Source: Paracoccaceae bacterium
GTDB taxonomy: Bacteria; Pseudomonadota; Alphaproteobacteria; Rhodobacterales; Rhodobacteraceae
DNA length: 64,000 nucleotides
Assembly (NCBI GenBank): GCA_022822495.1
Contig: JAJEBQ010000049.1
Location: 116,701 to 180,700 of the forward strand
Direction of reading: 5' to 3'
This document shows, piece by piece, positions 54,317-63,555 of this stretch. Below the pieces are notes generated by a model. That model saw only the letters and a program-made list of their open reading frames with translations, was not told where the DNA came from and searched no databases. The first letter of the stretch is position 1. The number at the start of each line of letters is the position of its first letter. The position numbers and the translations under genes are program-made.

Positions 54317-55238
54317 TCAAGTGAAATTTCATTACCTGTTGGAATATTCTGAAGAAGGCAGAAAGGCATTAACCAACAAAAAGCCCCTAGTTGCTCTGGA
54401 AACCTCAATAATTTCCCAAGGCCTGCCCTACCCATATAATTATGAAACGGCATTATCGCTCGAAGAAAGGATAAGGGAACAAGGTGTGGTGCCTGTAACT
54501 ATTGGAATTTTGCATGGGAAAATCAAAATAGGTTTAACTCCCGATGAGCTTAAGGTGTTTGCGACGGATAGAAACATTCATAAAGTAAATGCTCAAGATA
54601 TCCCAATCACATTAAGTAAAAAAAGGACAGGTGCCACGACTGTAGCGGGCACGCTTGCCTGTGCCAAGTTGGCTGCCATAGAAATCCTAGCTACCGGTGG
54701 GATTGGCGGTATTCACCGAGATTTCGACCGAACACACGATATGTCCTCTGATCTCCAACAAATTGCAAATACCAAAGCAATTGTTGTGTGTTCTGGTGTC
54801 AAGGCAATTTTGGATATACCCAAAACTTTGGAAATACTGGAAACTTTAGGTGTCATGGTAGGAACATTTAGAAGTGACAAATTTCCGGCTTTTTGGTCTA
54901 GAACGTCAGGAATGGAAACACCACTACGCCTTTCTTCCGTCGATGAAATAGCCTCTATTTTCAGCCTTTCAAAAGAAGTACAACACACTCAAGGCTTCAT
55001 TGTTGCCAACCCAGTTCCCAGTTCCCATGAAATTCCCCAAAACACAGTGGAGCCCATGATTGAAGAATCTTTAGCTGAAGCTCGGAAACAAAAAGTTAAA
55101 GGAAAAGCCTTAACACCATTTTTGTTAGATTCTATTTATCGGCTATCAGCAGGTCAATCGATGCAAGCAAATATTGCGTTGGTAAAAAATAATGCGACCC
55201 TGGCAGCCCATATTGCATTGAAATTAGGGAGAAAATAG
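54309..55238 (+). CDS. psuG: Pseudouridine-5'-phosphate glycosidase
   Basis: Splits pseudouridine 5'-phosphate into uracil and ribose 5-phosphate. Family motifs are VALETSIISQGLPYPYNYET, TVAGTLACAKLAAIEILATG, GIGGIHRDFDRTHDMSSDLQ and the later VANPVPSSHEIP. With the TTG at 54309, which has an AGAGG five bases upstream and overlaps the psuK stop, it is 309 residues; another TTG at 54294 or a GTG at 54321 are alternatives. It is coupled to the pseudouridine kinase gene, completing a two-step salvage pathway. Confidence 0.92.
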   Translation: MLNQVKFHYLLEYSEEGRKALTNKKPLVALETSIISQGLPYPYNYETALSLEERIREQGVVPVTIGILHGKIKIGLTPDELKVFATDRNIHKVNAQDIPITLSKKRTGATTVAGTLACAKLAAIEILATGGIGGIHRDFDRTHDMSSDLQQIANTKAIVVCSGVKAILDIPKTLEILETLGVMVGTFRSDKFPAFWSRTSGMETPLRLSSVDEIASIFSLSKEVQHTQGFIVANPVPSSHEIPQNTVEPMIEESLAEARKQKVKGKALTPFLLDSIYRLSAGQSMQANIALVKNNATLAAHIALKLGRK

Positions 55239-55284
55239 TAACAAATATAAATTTATTATGCTTTGATAAATTAGGAATTTTGAC

Positions 55285-55974
55285 GTGAAAGAACCAAAAG
55301 GAGGTTTCCTCAAACTAGGAAAGCGCAAATCGACCTTCTTTGGACATATTCGGGCCAACTTTCTTACCGGCTTGGTTATCGTGGCTCCCGCAGCCTTGAC
55401 AATCTATTTTGTCTGGACTGCAATCGGTATAATTGATTCCTGGGTTTTGCCCTTAATCCCAGACCAGTATATCGATCGATACTTTCCAGAAACCAACCTT
55501 GGTTTCAGTATTCGGGGATTAGGTTTAATTATCTTTTTAATATTTACCCTTTTGGTGGGATACTTCATGAAGGGGTTTATTGGCCGAACCTTACTCAGGT
55601 GGGGGGAAAGTTTGATCGACAGAATGCCAGTTGTCAGGACTGTTTACAATTCATTAAAGCATATAGCCGAAACCGTAATCAATCAATCATCTCATTCATT
55701 TGAAAAAGCCTGTCTGATTGAATATCCAAGGAAGGGTATTTGGGCCATTGCTTTTATTGCTCGCCCCGTAAAAGACGAAATAAAATCCAGGTATGGGAGA
55801 GATGATGATTTGCTTGGATTATTCGTTCCGACAACTCCAAACCCAACTTCAGGTTTTTTTCTCATGGTACCCGAATCAGATGTCATTGTTCTTGACATGA
55901 CCCTTGAGGATGCAGTCAAACTAGTTATCTCTGCTGGATTGGTGTACCCTCAAAACTATAAGCAGGATAGTTAA
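55285..55974 (+). CDS. DUF502 membrane protein
   Basis: A 229-residue inner-membrane protein starting with GTG 55285. Two hydrophobic spans, NFLTGLVIVAPAALTIYFVW and LGLIIFLIFTLLVGYF, precede a soluble region with the conserved RMPVVRTVYNSLKHIAETV, LIEYPRKGIWAIAFI and LFVPTTPNPTSGFFLMVP segments. DUF502 is widespread and of unknown function. It ends 4 bases inside the convergent peptide-binding protein gene. Confidence 0.88.
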   Translation: MKEPKGGFLKLGKRKSTFFGHIRANFLTGLVIVAPAALTIYFVWTAIGIIDSWVLPLIPDQYIDRYFPETNLGFSIRGLGLIIFLIFTLLVGYFMKGFIGRTLLRWGESLIDRMPVVRTVYNSLKHIAETVINQSSHSFEKACLIEYPRKGIWAIAFIARPVKDEIKSRYGRDDDLLGLFVPTTPNPTSGFFLMVPESDVIVLDMTLEDAVKLVISAGLVYPQNYKQDS

Positions 55975-57815
55975 TCCTCATACCACCACACATCTGGTTG
56001 AAAACCAATCCAGTCTCCATAAATCGGCAAGGTATCTGGATATTTCAATTCCTTCTTATGGGCTATTCTGGAAACATCCGTAAACCAGATAGGAACAACA
56101 TATCTTCCGGCGATTAGGATGCGGTCCAAGGCTCTTACGGCAGCTACAAAATCTTCCCTGTCGCGTGCTCTAAGCATACTGGCTATCATTTCTTCAGCCG
56201 GGGGATTATCCATTCCCATCCAATTTCTGCTTCCAGGGGTGTTAATACCATCTTTGCCCCAGTACAAATATTGTTCATTACCTGGGCTTAGTGACATACC
56301 GCGTGAATAAAATGCCATATCAAAGTCATAAGAATTTGTACGTTCCCTGTATTGCGCACTGTCGATTATGGTAATGACTAGTTTAATACCCAGCCTTTGA
56401 AGCGCCTGTTCGTATATATTGGCGATGGCGAGTGCTTCGCTTGCCCCTTGTACCAAGACCATATCTATTTCAAAAACATTATTTTGCTTGTCTCTCAACA
56501 CTCCTGCGTCATCAACAGTCCACCCTGCTTCTTTAAGAAATTGTGATGCCGTCCTGATGTTTCTTCTGTTCTGTTCACTACCATCAGATTGGGGCAAGAC
56601 ATAGCCTTCAAGTACACCCGGCAATAGCTGGTCTTGAAAAGGCTCAAGGAGATCTTTGACCTTGCCAGTGGCATGGCCAGTCCGCATGCCAAGTTCTGAA
56701 TTGGAAAAATAGGATGTTATGCGGGGTGGTTTGCCACCTTCAAGGGTCTGGTTGATAAACTCATAGTTGAATGCATGGATCAAGGCATCCCTTACCCGCC
56801 AGTCCTGGAACTTTTCCTTTCGCGTATTGAATACAAAACCTCTAATCCCGGACGGTCTTTCATTTGGTATTTCAGATTTTACGACATCGCCATCCTGAAC
56901 TGCAGGAAAGTTATATAGTGTATCCCATTTCTCAGAATTATATTCTCGAAAAGTAGAGAATTCTCCGGCTTTGAATGCTTCAAAAACAACTCCACCGTCA
57001 CCGTAATACTCATAGATTAATTCATCAAAATTATGCCTTCCCTTGTTGAAGGGTAAATCCGCACCCCAATAATCTGGATTTCTGGTAAACTTCAGAAACC
57101 GACCTGTTTCAAATTCGGAAAGGATGTAGGGTCCTGACCCAATCGGAAGTTCCAGCGAACTTTGATCAAACTCTCTGCCTTCCCATTCCGATTTTGGCAA
57201 AATGGGCCTTAGTCCTACAATGAGTGGGATTTCTCGGTCAATGACATTAAAATCTATTCTTACTGAGCGCTCACCCGTTTGTGTTATCGATTCAATTTTG
57301 TTCCAGGCAGTACGGTATCTTGGATGTCCTTTTGTGCCCAACGTTTCAAACGACCAAATAACATCCTCGACGGTAACCTGATTCCCATTTGAGAATTTTG
57401 CTTCTTCTCTGAGGGTGAATTCGACCCAATCCCTTTCATCGCTGGTTTCGATGCTTTCGGCAAGCAAGCCATAAAGGGAGAAGGGTTCATCCCAATTCCT
57501 TCCCATCAGGGGTTCATATACCAGTGAACGAATCGCCCATGGCGCCCTTCCCTTCACAATCCATGGATTCAATGAATCAAATGAACCGGCAAAACCATAT
57601 TCCATGGTTCCACCTTTTGGTGCATTCGGATTGACATATGGCAGATGAGGGTAATTCGGACCAAGTGCTGGTTCACCATACATTGCTATTCCATGTACTG
57701 GTTGAGAAATCCCTGCTCTGGTCAGCCCCAGAAAGGACAGCACAACCAACACAAAAAAGACTGAAAAAGCAAAGTTTAACCTGTGGTTCATTTGTAACAT
57801 ATCAGCAACACCCAA
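55971..57815 (-). CDS. Peptide/oligopeptide ABC transporter substrate-binding protein (family 5)
   Basis: A 614-residue periplasmic solute-binding protein. The signal peptide begins at the second ATG (57791): NHRLNFAFSVFFVLVVLSFL. The mature region starts with YPHLPYVNPNAPKGGTMEYG, the YejA/OppA type, and includes AESIETSDERDWVEFTLREE and DVIWSFETLG, which are typical SBP_bac_5 motifs. The C-terminus ends GFQPDVWWYED. No permease or ATPase genes are next to it, so it is an orphan here; YejA-like proteins bind peptides and sometimes microcin-type compounds. The divergent upstream region holds a candidate sRNA. Confidence 0.9.
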   Translation of the reverse strand: MGVADMLQMNHRLNFAFSVFFVLVVLSFLGLTRAGISQPVHGIAMYGEPALGPNYPHLPYVNPNAPKGGTMEYGFAGSFDSLNPWIVKGRAPWAIRSLVYEPLMGRNWDEPFSLYGLLAESIETSDERDWVEFTLREEAKFSNGNQVTVEDVIWSFETLGTKGHPRYRTAWNKIESITQTGERSVRIDFNVIDREIPLIVGLRPILPKSEWEGREFDQSSLELPIGSGPYILSEFETGRFLKFTRNPDYWGADLPFNKGRHNFDELIYEYYGDGGVVFEAFKAGEFSTFREYNSEKWDTLYNFPAVQDGDVVKSEIPNERPSGIRGFVFNTRKEKFQDWRVRDALIHAFNYEFINQTLEGGKPPRITSYFSNSELGMRTGHATGKVKDLLEPFQDQLLPGVLEGYVLPQSDGSEQNRRNIRTASQFLKEAGWTVDDAGVLRDKQNNVFEIDMVLVQGASEALAIANIYEQALQRLGIKLVITIIDSAQYRERTNSYDFDMAFYSRGMSLSPGNEQYLYWGKDGINTPGSRNWMGMDNPPAEEMIASMLRARDREDFVAAVRALDRILIAGRYVVPIWFTDVSRIAHKKELKYPDTLPIYGDWIGFQPDVWWYED

Positions 57816-57844
57816 TATAATTTTGATATAAATACAATTTATAG

Positions 57845-57872
57845 TTGCAATTAATCATGGATAGTTTATATA
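57845..57872 (+). promoter_or_regulatory. Promoter of the candidate small RNA
   Basis: TTGCAA (57845-57850) and TATATA (57867-57872) are spaced 16 bases apart, predicting a start near 57879. No start codon or reading frame follows, but two hairpins and a T-run do. The elements fit sigma-70; they could alternatively be read as AT-rich background. Confidence 0.45.
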
Positions 57873-57878
57873 TCAAAG

Positions 57879-57956
57879 CACTGCTCGACAGGTTTCTTGT
57901 CTGTACGAAACCTGCCTCAATGACTTCTTGCCCGCCATAGTGCGGGCATTTTTTTT
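57879..57956 (+). ncRNA. Candidate small regulatory RNA
   Basis: A predicted transcript of about 78 bases in the 383-base gap between the peptide-binding protein and bdhA-like genes. It contains a perfect 8-bp hairpin, CAGGTTTC (57889-57896) with GAAACCTG (57907-57914) around a 10-base loop, a single-stranded linker ctcaatgacttctt, and a strong terminator hairpin with eight T. A promoter lies upstream. No gene on this strand precedes the terminator for more than 1.9 kb, so it cannot be the terminator of a protein gene. Two-hairpin, Hfq-type sRNAs of this size are common in alphaproteobacteria. Target and family are unknown. Confidence 0.5.
57929..57956 (+). terminator. Rho-independent terminator
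   Basis: TGCCCGC (57929-57935), a 6-base loop and GCGGGCA (57942-57948) form a perfect 7-bp GC-rich stem followed by eight T (57949-57956). It works on the plus strand only, and the sole transcript that it can end is the proposed small RNA. It is the clearest intrinsic terminator in the window. Confidence 0.85.
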
Positions 57957-58198
57957 GCAACATACCTGCCTAACCATAAAATCATGCAAAATCCTTACCA
58001 CACAATTACGTAATTCGTGGTTGATATTGCAACTAGAAAATAAAATAGAAAAACTATTTTCTTCTAGTTCTCATATTTGACATCTCTAAATATCATTTGG
58101 CTATTAAGAATATTGTTAAACCAATGAGATTCATATCGTCCGGTATGTTAATCTTGTTGTCGAAACCTAAATCAACTTCAGATTTTATTTGTAAATGA

Positions 58199-58981
58199 AT
58201 GGGGTTTATGAATTTCTCATCAAAAACTGTCTTAGTAACCGGTTCAACATCAGGTATCGGCCTGGGAATAATCAGAAAGTTTGCCTCACTTGGAGCTAAA
58301 GTTATACTTAATTCCTTTACCAATACCCCCGAAGACCATAGTTTAGCCGAGGAAATAGCAACAAAGTATAAAACCCAGGCTGTTTATCAGAAGGCTGATT
58401 TAAGAGACCCACAAGAAGCAAGGAATCTTGTTAAAAAAACACCTGTTATAGATATTTTGGTAAACAATGCAGGTATCCAGCTTGTATCACCTGTAGAAGA
58501 TTTTCCGGTGGATAAATGGAATGAAATTATAGCCGTAAATCTTTCTTCAGCCTTTCATACAACAGCAGAAGCCATCCCCAAAATGAAGGTTAACGGATGG
58601 GGTAGAATTATCAATATAAGTTCCTGCCACGGTATGCGAGCATCGCCATTTAAATCTGCATATGTTTCCGCAAAGCATGGACTTATTGGGTTTACTAAAA
58701 CGATAGCATTGGAAACTGCTGAATCACCAATAACATGCAATGCCATTTGTCCAGGATATGTACTTACCCCGCTGGTCGAACAGCAAATCCCTGATTTGAT
58801 GAAGGTTTATAACAAGGACCGTGAAAGTGTCATACGCGACGTCGTTTTAGCCAGACAACCATCCAAGAATTTTGTCACAGCCGAACAAATTGCTGATGCT
58901 GCCGTGTTTCTTTGTTCAAGTGCTGCTGATCAAATTACAGGTTTATCCATGCCCGTTGATGGCGGCTGGACAGCTCTTTAG
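58199..58981 (+). CDS. 3-hydroxybutyrate dehydrogenase-like short-chain dehydrogenase
   Basis: A 260-residue SDR. The cofactor motif is VLVTGSTSGIGLGI, with VNNAGIQ next and the catalytic Ser in NISSCHGMRASPFKS, then YVSAKHGLIGFTK (Tyr and Lys). The segment HGLIGFTKTIALETAESPIT and CNAICPGYVLTPLVEQQIPD together with the RESVIRDVVLARQPSKNFVT tail strongly resembles D-3-hydroxybutyrate dehydrogenase, which oxidises the polyhydroxybutyrate monomer to acetoacetate using NAD+. It ends 4 bases inside the convergent mfd gene. An alternative start is the internal ATG at 58208. Confidence 0.87.
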   Translation: MGFMNFSSKTVLVTGSTSGIGLGIIRKFASLGAKVILNSFTNTPEDHSLAEEIATKYKTQAVYQKADLRDPQEARNLVKKTPVIDILVNNAGIQLVSPVEDFPVDKWNEIIAVNLSSAFHTTAEAIPKMKVNGWGRIINISSCHGMRASPFKSAYVSAKHGLIGFTKTIALETAESPITCNAICPGYVLTPLVEQQIPDLMKVYNKDRESVIRDVVLARQPSKNFVTAEQIADAAVFLCSSAADQITGLSMPVDGGWTAL

Positions 58982-61900
58982 TAACCCACATTGGAAGGTT
59001 TTTCTGCATCCATGTCAATCAATAATTGAAGCAATTTGACTACCCCTGAAACTCTATCTTTTTCGTCCTGCCAGTTCTCTGGTATAAATAAACGGTCCTG
59101 ATATACCCTGGTACCAGAACCTCGTGATTTAATAAATTGAATCAGCATATCGGGGTTATTGAATTTGTTGTTGCTAAATTTAATTGAGGCACCTTTTGCG
59201 CCACAATCCAGATTACTTACGCCAGCTTTCATGCAGAGCCCTTTTATACGCAAAAGAACAAAAAAATTCTTAACTTCCCTTGGCATAGCGCCGAATCGAT
59301 CGGTAATCTCATCAGCAACACTATTCAGTTCCTCGTTTGCCAGATCGGAAAGTCTACGATAAATTCCCATCCTAGTACCCATATCCTGAATATAACTTTC
59401 TGGAATTCTTGCTTCCATTCCCAAGTTTATTTTGGGCGAAACCCTCGGTTGAGGTTTGGTTTCCCTTTGTTCCTCCCTTACTTTTTCCAAATCTTCAACC
59501 GCATCTTGAAGCATTTTCATATACAGTTCAAAACCAACCTCTTGAATATGTCCTGATTGTTGTTCACCCAATAGATTACCAGCACCCCTGTGATCCAAAT
59601 CATGGGCAGCTAGAGAAAAACCTGAACCAAGTGAATTCAGCGACGAAAAGATACGTAATCTTGATACGGCACCCTCTGTGAGTTTTTTGTTGGGAGGATA
59701 AGTAATATAAGCATAAGCCCTTATATTCGAACGGCCTACCCTGCCCCTGATTTGGTAAAGTTGAGCCAATCCAAATTTTTGTGCATCATAAATGACAATC
59801 GTGTTAGCAGAAGGAATATCCAATCCTGAGGCAACAATCGTCGTTGAAAGCATAACATCAATTTTCCCGGAATAAAATTGAGCCATCTTGTTCTCAAGTT
59901 CATCCGGGTTCATCTGGCCATGGGCTTTGGTAAAGGTGATTTCAGGGACCTGTTCTCTTAGAAATTTTTCCAAGGGGGCCAGATCTTTGATGCGAGGCGA
60001 AACCAGAAAACTTTGCCCTCCCCTTTGCTTCTCGCGTATTAAGGCTTGCCTCACCAAAACCGGATCAAATTCAGTAACGAATGATTTTATGGCAATTCGA
60101 TCTATAGGCGGAGTCCCAATCAAGGATACATCCTTGACCCCGGATATAGTTAATTGCAGTGTCCTCGGTATAGGAGTCGCGGTTAGGGTCATGACATGCA
60201 CCCCATCTTTCAGCTTTTTTAACTTTTCCTTTTGAACGACACCAAAATTCTGTTCCTCATCTATGACTAACAGGCCTAAATCAGCAAACTTGACCTTAGG
60301 TCCCAAGAGAGCATGGGTCCCAATAACGATATCGGTATCACCATTTCCTATTTTTGCATGAATTTCTTTATGCTTGCTTTGGGGTACCAATCTGGACAAA
60401 TTAGAAATTTGCAAAGGAAAACTTTGAAGCCTTTCCTGAAATTTGGCAAGATGTTGTCGGACAAGTAGCGTTGTGGGGGCAACAACAGCAACCTGTTTTC
60501 CAGCCATAGCTGTAACAAACGCTGCCCTGATTGCGACTTCTGTTTTACCAAAACCAACATCTCCACATATCAGCCGGTCCATTGGTTTGCCACTTTCCAG
60601 GTCATGCAAAACATCTGAAATGGCCTTTTCCTGATCAGCAGTTTCCAAAAAGGGAAATTTTGCAACCAACAAATCCCATTCCCTTGTATCATGCTTGATG
60701 ACAGGTGCACTTTCCAGCTTTCGCTTGGCAGATGTTTCCATTAATTCTCCAGCAAGGGCAAGTAAATCCTTCTTGACCCTTGCCTTGCGTTCCTGCCAGG
60801 CTGTCCCTCCGATAACATCCAATTTGGCTTCATTCGAACCCAGTTTTGATAATAAGTCCAAATTTTCAACAGGGAGAAACAACTTTGTACCGCCGGCGTA
60901 CTCCAAGGCAACACAATCTTGACTCCGACCTGAAGTGGCAATGATTTCGATCCCAAGAAATCTACCCACCCCATGATCACTGTGAATGATCAATTCTCCA
61001 GGTGACAAACCACCAAATTCTTGTAAAAATTTTGCTGTAGATTTCTTTTGGGAGTAGCGGATCTTCTTGCGGGGGCCAAAAATATCCTGCTCGGTAATTA
61101 TTGTTAAATCATTGCTGGTAAATCCCCATGCAAGCTTTAATACGCCAATGAGCAGTTTATTGTTATAAGTACTATGGTTAGAAAAATCTTTTGCATTGAT
61201 TACGTTCTCTATTCCCTCATCCAAAAGGTATTCCTGTAACCTTTCTACTGATCCCTCGTTCCAACAAGCAATAAACACATTTCGCTGACGTAATTCGGAT
61301 TCTAAAAAACCAGATAATTTGTTTATACTGCTTATGGCCTTTCCCATTTCAGGTTGAATGGGGCTGACTCTTTTACCTTCGCCAGAAATCACGCCTTTTC
61401 CAAGTGGTACTTTAAAGGGAGTAATAAGACATCGATTCTCTGGCTTGATTGCTTTTTCTAAATCGTCATATTCCAAGAAAAATTTATCAGGTGGGCAGGG
61501 GTAATAACTTTGTTCAAACTGGTTGGCCTTGAAACCGGGATTTATTCTGGATTCATAAAGTTCGGATATCATCTCCATCCTGGAAAAGATTCTCTGCTTC
61601 GCTTCTTCTTCTATAAAAACAAAGGCTTCAGGAAAATAATCAAAAATAACCTCCATCTTGTCATAGAAGAAGGGCAACCAATGCTCAATACCCTGAATTA
61701 ATATCCCCTCAGTAATAGACCGGTAGATGGATAGGTCATCTTGATCAATACCAAAATGCGTACGAAAATTTTTTCTGAAGCGCGTGATTGAACCCTCATC
61801 AAGAATAACTTCTGAAACTGGGAAAAAATCCACTCTCTTTCTTCGGGTAATAGTGGTTTGTGTTTCTGGCAAGAATTCTCTGATCCCATCAACAGTATCG

Positions 61901-62448
61901 CCAAAAAAGTCAATTCGAAAGGGATTGCTATACCCGTGCGGGAAAACATCAATTATTCCTCCCCGCAGAGCAAATTCTCCTGGCTCCAGGACCTTTGATA
62001 CATTGGTGAATCCCATCAGGACAAGGTATTTTTGAAATTTAATCAAGTCTACCTTGTGATGTAACTCAATCCTAAAATGCGACTTGTGAAAAACATATTG
62101 TGGTGGAATTTTTTGACCTGCACTGCTTGCTGTACAAAGTACGACATATCCTCCTTTTCTTCTTAATCCACGGGAAGTACCCAAGGTATAAATGCGCTTG
62201 GATTTTACTCTTGGATTGGGAGAAATACGACTGTAGGGCGGACAGTCCCAAGCTGGAAACTCGACTACTCTTGTTTGAGGTGAATAAAAATGGAATAGCT
62301 CCTTTACCTCCTCCATCCTTCGTTCATCCCGTGCAACATGGATTATTGGTTTTTCACCTTGTTGCATGAATTTCAACATAAGCCTTACATCGAGACCTTC
62401 AGGCGTTTCGGACAATATTGATGGAAAATGTACTGGTTTGTTATTCAT
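58978..62448 (-). CDS. mfd: Transcription-repair coupling factor
   Basis: A 1156-residue translocase that removes stalled RNA polymerase and recruits UvrAB. The ATG at 62448 (MNNKPVHFPSILSETPEG) is preferred; the longer frame to 62520 adds an unlikely 24 residues. The UvrB-like N-terminal domain 1, the RNA polymerase-interacting domain (ELIIHSDHGVGRFLGIE), and the RecG-like helicase core are present: Walker A ICGDVGFGKTEVAIRAAF, DEEQ box LLVIDEEQNFGV, motif III LTATPIPRTLQLTISG and motif VI YQIRGRVGRSNIRAYAYI. The C-terminal TRCF domain ends in DMDAEKPSNVGY. Normal length. Confidence 0.95.
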   Translation of the reverse strand: MNNKPVHFPSILSETPEGLDVRLMLKFMQQGEKPIIHVARDERRMEEVKELFHFYSPQTRVVEFPAWDCPPYSRISPNPRVKSKRIYTLGTSRGLRRKGGYVVLCTASSAGQKIPPQYVFHKSHFRIELHHKVDLIKFQKYLVLMGFTNVSKVLEPGEFALRGGIIDVFPHGYSNPFRIDFFGDTVDGIREFLPETQTTITRRKRVDFFPVSEVILDEGSITRFRKNFRTHFGIDQDDLSIYRSITEGILIQGIEHWLPFFYDKMEVIFDYFPEAFVFIEEEAKQRIFSRMEMISELYESRINPGFKANQFEQSYYPCPPDKFFLEYDDLEKAIKPENRCLITPFKVPLGKGVISGEGKRVSPIQPEMGKAISSINKLSGFLESELRQRNVFIACWNEGSVERLQEYLLDEGIENVINAKDFSNHSTYNNKLLIGVLKLAWGFTSNDLTIITEQDIFGPRKKIRYSQKKSTAKFLQEFGGLSPGELIIHSDHGVGRFLGIEIIATSGRSQDCVALEYAGGTKLFLPVENLDLLSKLGSNEAKLDVIGGTAWQERKARVKKDLLALAGELMETSAKRKLESAPVIKHDTREWDLLVAKFPFLETADQEKAISDVLHDLESGKPMDRLICGDVGFGKTEVAIRAAFVTAMAGKQVAVVAPTTLLVRQHLAKFQERLQSFPLQISNLSRLVPQSKHKEIHAKIGNGDTDIVIGTHALLGPKVKFADLGLLVIDEEQNFGVVQKEKLKKLKDGVHVMTLTATPIPRTLQLTISGVKDVSLIGTPPIDRIAIKSFVTEFDPVLVRQALIREKQRGGQSFLVSPRIKDLAPLEKFLREQVPEITFTKAHGQMNPDELENKMAQFYSGKIDVMLSTTIVASGLDIPSANTIVIYDAQKFGLAQLYQIRGRVGRSNIRAYAYITYPPNKKLTEGAVSRLRIFSSLNSLGSGFSLAAHDLDHRGAGNLLGEQQSGHIQEVGFELYMKMLQDAVEDLEKVREEQRETKPQPRVSPKINLGMEARIPESYIQDMGTRMGIYRRLSDLANEELNSVADEITDRFGAMPREVKNFFVLLRIKGLCMKAGVSNLDCGAKGASIKFSNNKFNNPDMLIQFIKSRGSGTRVYQDRLFIPENWQDEKDRVSGVVKLLQLLIDMDAEKPSNVGY

Positions 62449-62661
62449 TACATTTGGTATGTATGAAGCCGAATGAACAAATAAAACAAAATGGCAAAAA
62501 AATAGGGTATCCGTGCACATTTAATCGGATTAAAATGTGTCTTTAAAATTTTAATAATTACACTGCGGATTTTATTTGATTTTTACCTTGCACACTTTAT
62601 TGATTGCAGTTATTGAAAGCATTTTTGTGCGTATAAGTTGGTAAAATTGAGAGGCATGCAA

Positions 62662-63555
62662 ATGGAAACAAATACGGCTGTATCTCCAAAATGGGGCATC
62701 AACAATGACTATGCTAAGCTCACTGATGTGCTTCTGGGTACACCCGAGTACTACAAGTGGGTTGAAGCCGGCCCTTTGATTGGTCGGACTTTGAACAATG
62801 CACATATGACCGGGGTTACTTTCAATCTCCAAACCGCCATGGCCCAACATGCAGAAATGGTTGCCATCTATAAGGAAAATGAGGTAACCTGTCATTATCT
62901 GGATAGTGATGAAGCATTGCATCGAAATTTTTTCGCAAGGGACAGTTCTGCAATGACACCATGGGGGGCATTAATTTGTCACATGCAGTTGAAATGCCGC
63001 CGGGCAGATTATGTGACGGCAATAAAATTCTACCAGGATAACAATATTCCCATTTGGAAATATGCAACAGCAGGTCATTTCGAAGGTGGCGATTTTAATA
63101 TCATTGAGCCAGGTCGGGTATTAATCGGTCATTGTGGAGAGCGCTCAGAAAAAGAAGGTTCTGAACAGATTGCTGAATTTGTACGAGCCGAAGGGTGGGA
63201 AGCAATCGTGGCTCCCATAAGCCGAGAATTCGTACATATGGATGGATTGATTGTACCTCTGGCTGAAAAATTGGCCGTGGCCTGTGTTGATGCCATGGAG
63301 CCCTGGTTGGTTGATATCGTAAGAGGGTGGGGTATTGAAATCGTTGAGGTCGAATACCGTGAAGCTAAAAACCTCGGTGTTAATCTTGTTGCACTGGGAA
63401 ATGACAAGGTCCTTTCAATGGCAGGAGCCACCGACCTTAATGCAAAAATGCGATCATTAGGATTTGAGGTTTACGACCCCGACATGTCAATGTTTACTCT
63501 GGGTGGAGGCGGAGTACACTGTCTTTGTCAAGCTTTGCATCGTAAAGATGTCTAA
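62662..63555 (+). CDS. Amidinotransferase/dimethylarginase-family hydrolase
   Basis: A penta-repeat guanidine-modifying enzyme of about 297 residues. The start at 62662 (METNTAVSPKWGINNDYAK) has GAGAGG seven bases upstream; in-frame ATG 62656 and TTG 62638 are less well spaced. The family core includes FARDSSAMTPWGALI, GHFEGGDFNIIEPGRVLIG, His in EFVHMDGLIVPL and nucleophile Cys in GGGGVHCLCQALHRK. These residues match dimethylarginase, arginine deiminase and related hydrolases more than true transferases. Which guanidine compound is used cannot be decided. It is transcribed divergently from mfd and appears to be alone. Confidence 0.85.
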   Translation: METNTAVSPKWGINNDYAKLTDVLLGTPEYYKWVEAGPLIGRTLNNAHMTGVTFNLQTAMAQHAEMVAIYKENEVTCHYLDSDEALHRNFFARDSSAMTPWGALICHMQLKCRRADYVTAIKFYQDNNIPIWKYATAGHFEGGDFNIIEPGRVLIGHCGERSEKEGSEQIAEFVRAEGWEAIVAPISREFVHMDGLIVPLAEKLAVACVDAMEPWLVDIVRGWGIEIVEVEYREAKNLGVNLVALGNDKVLSMAGATDLNAKMRSLGFEVYDPDMSMFTLGGGGVHCLCQALHRKDV

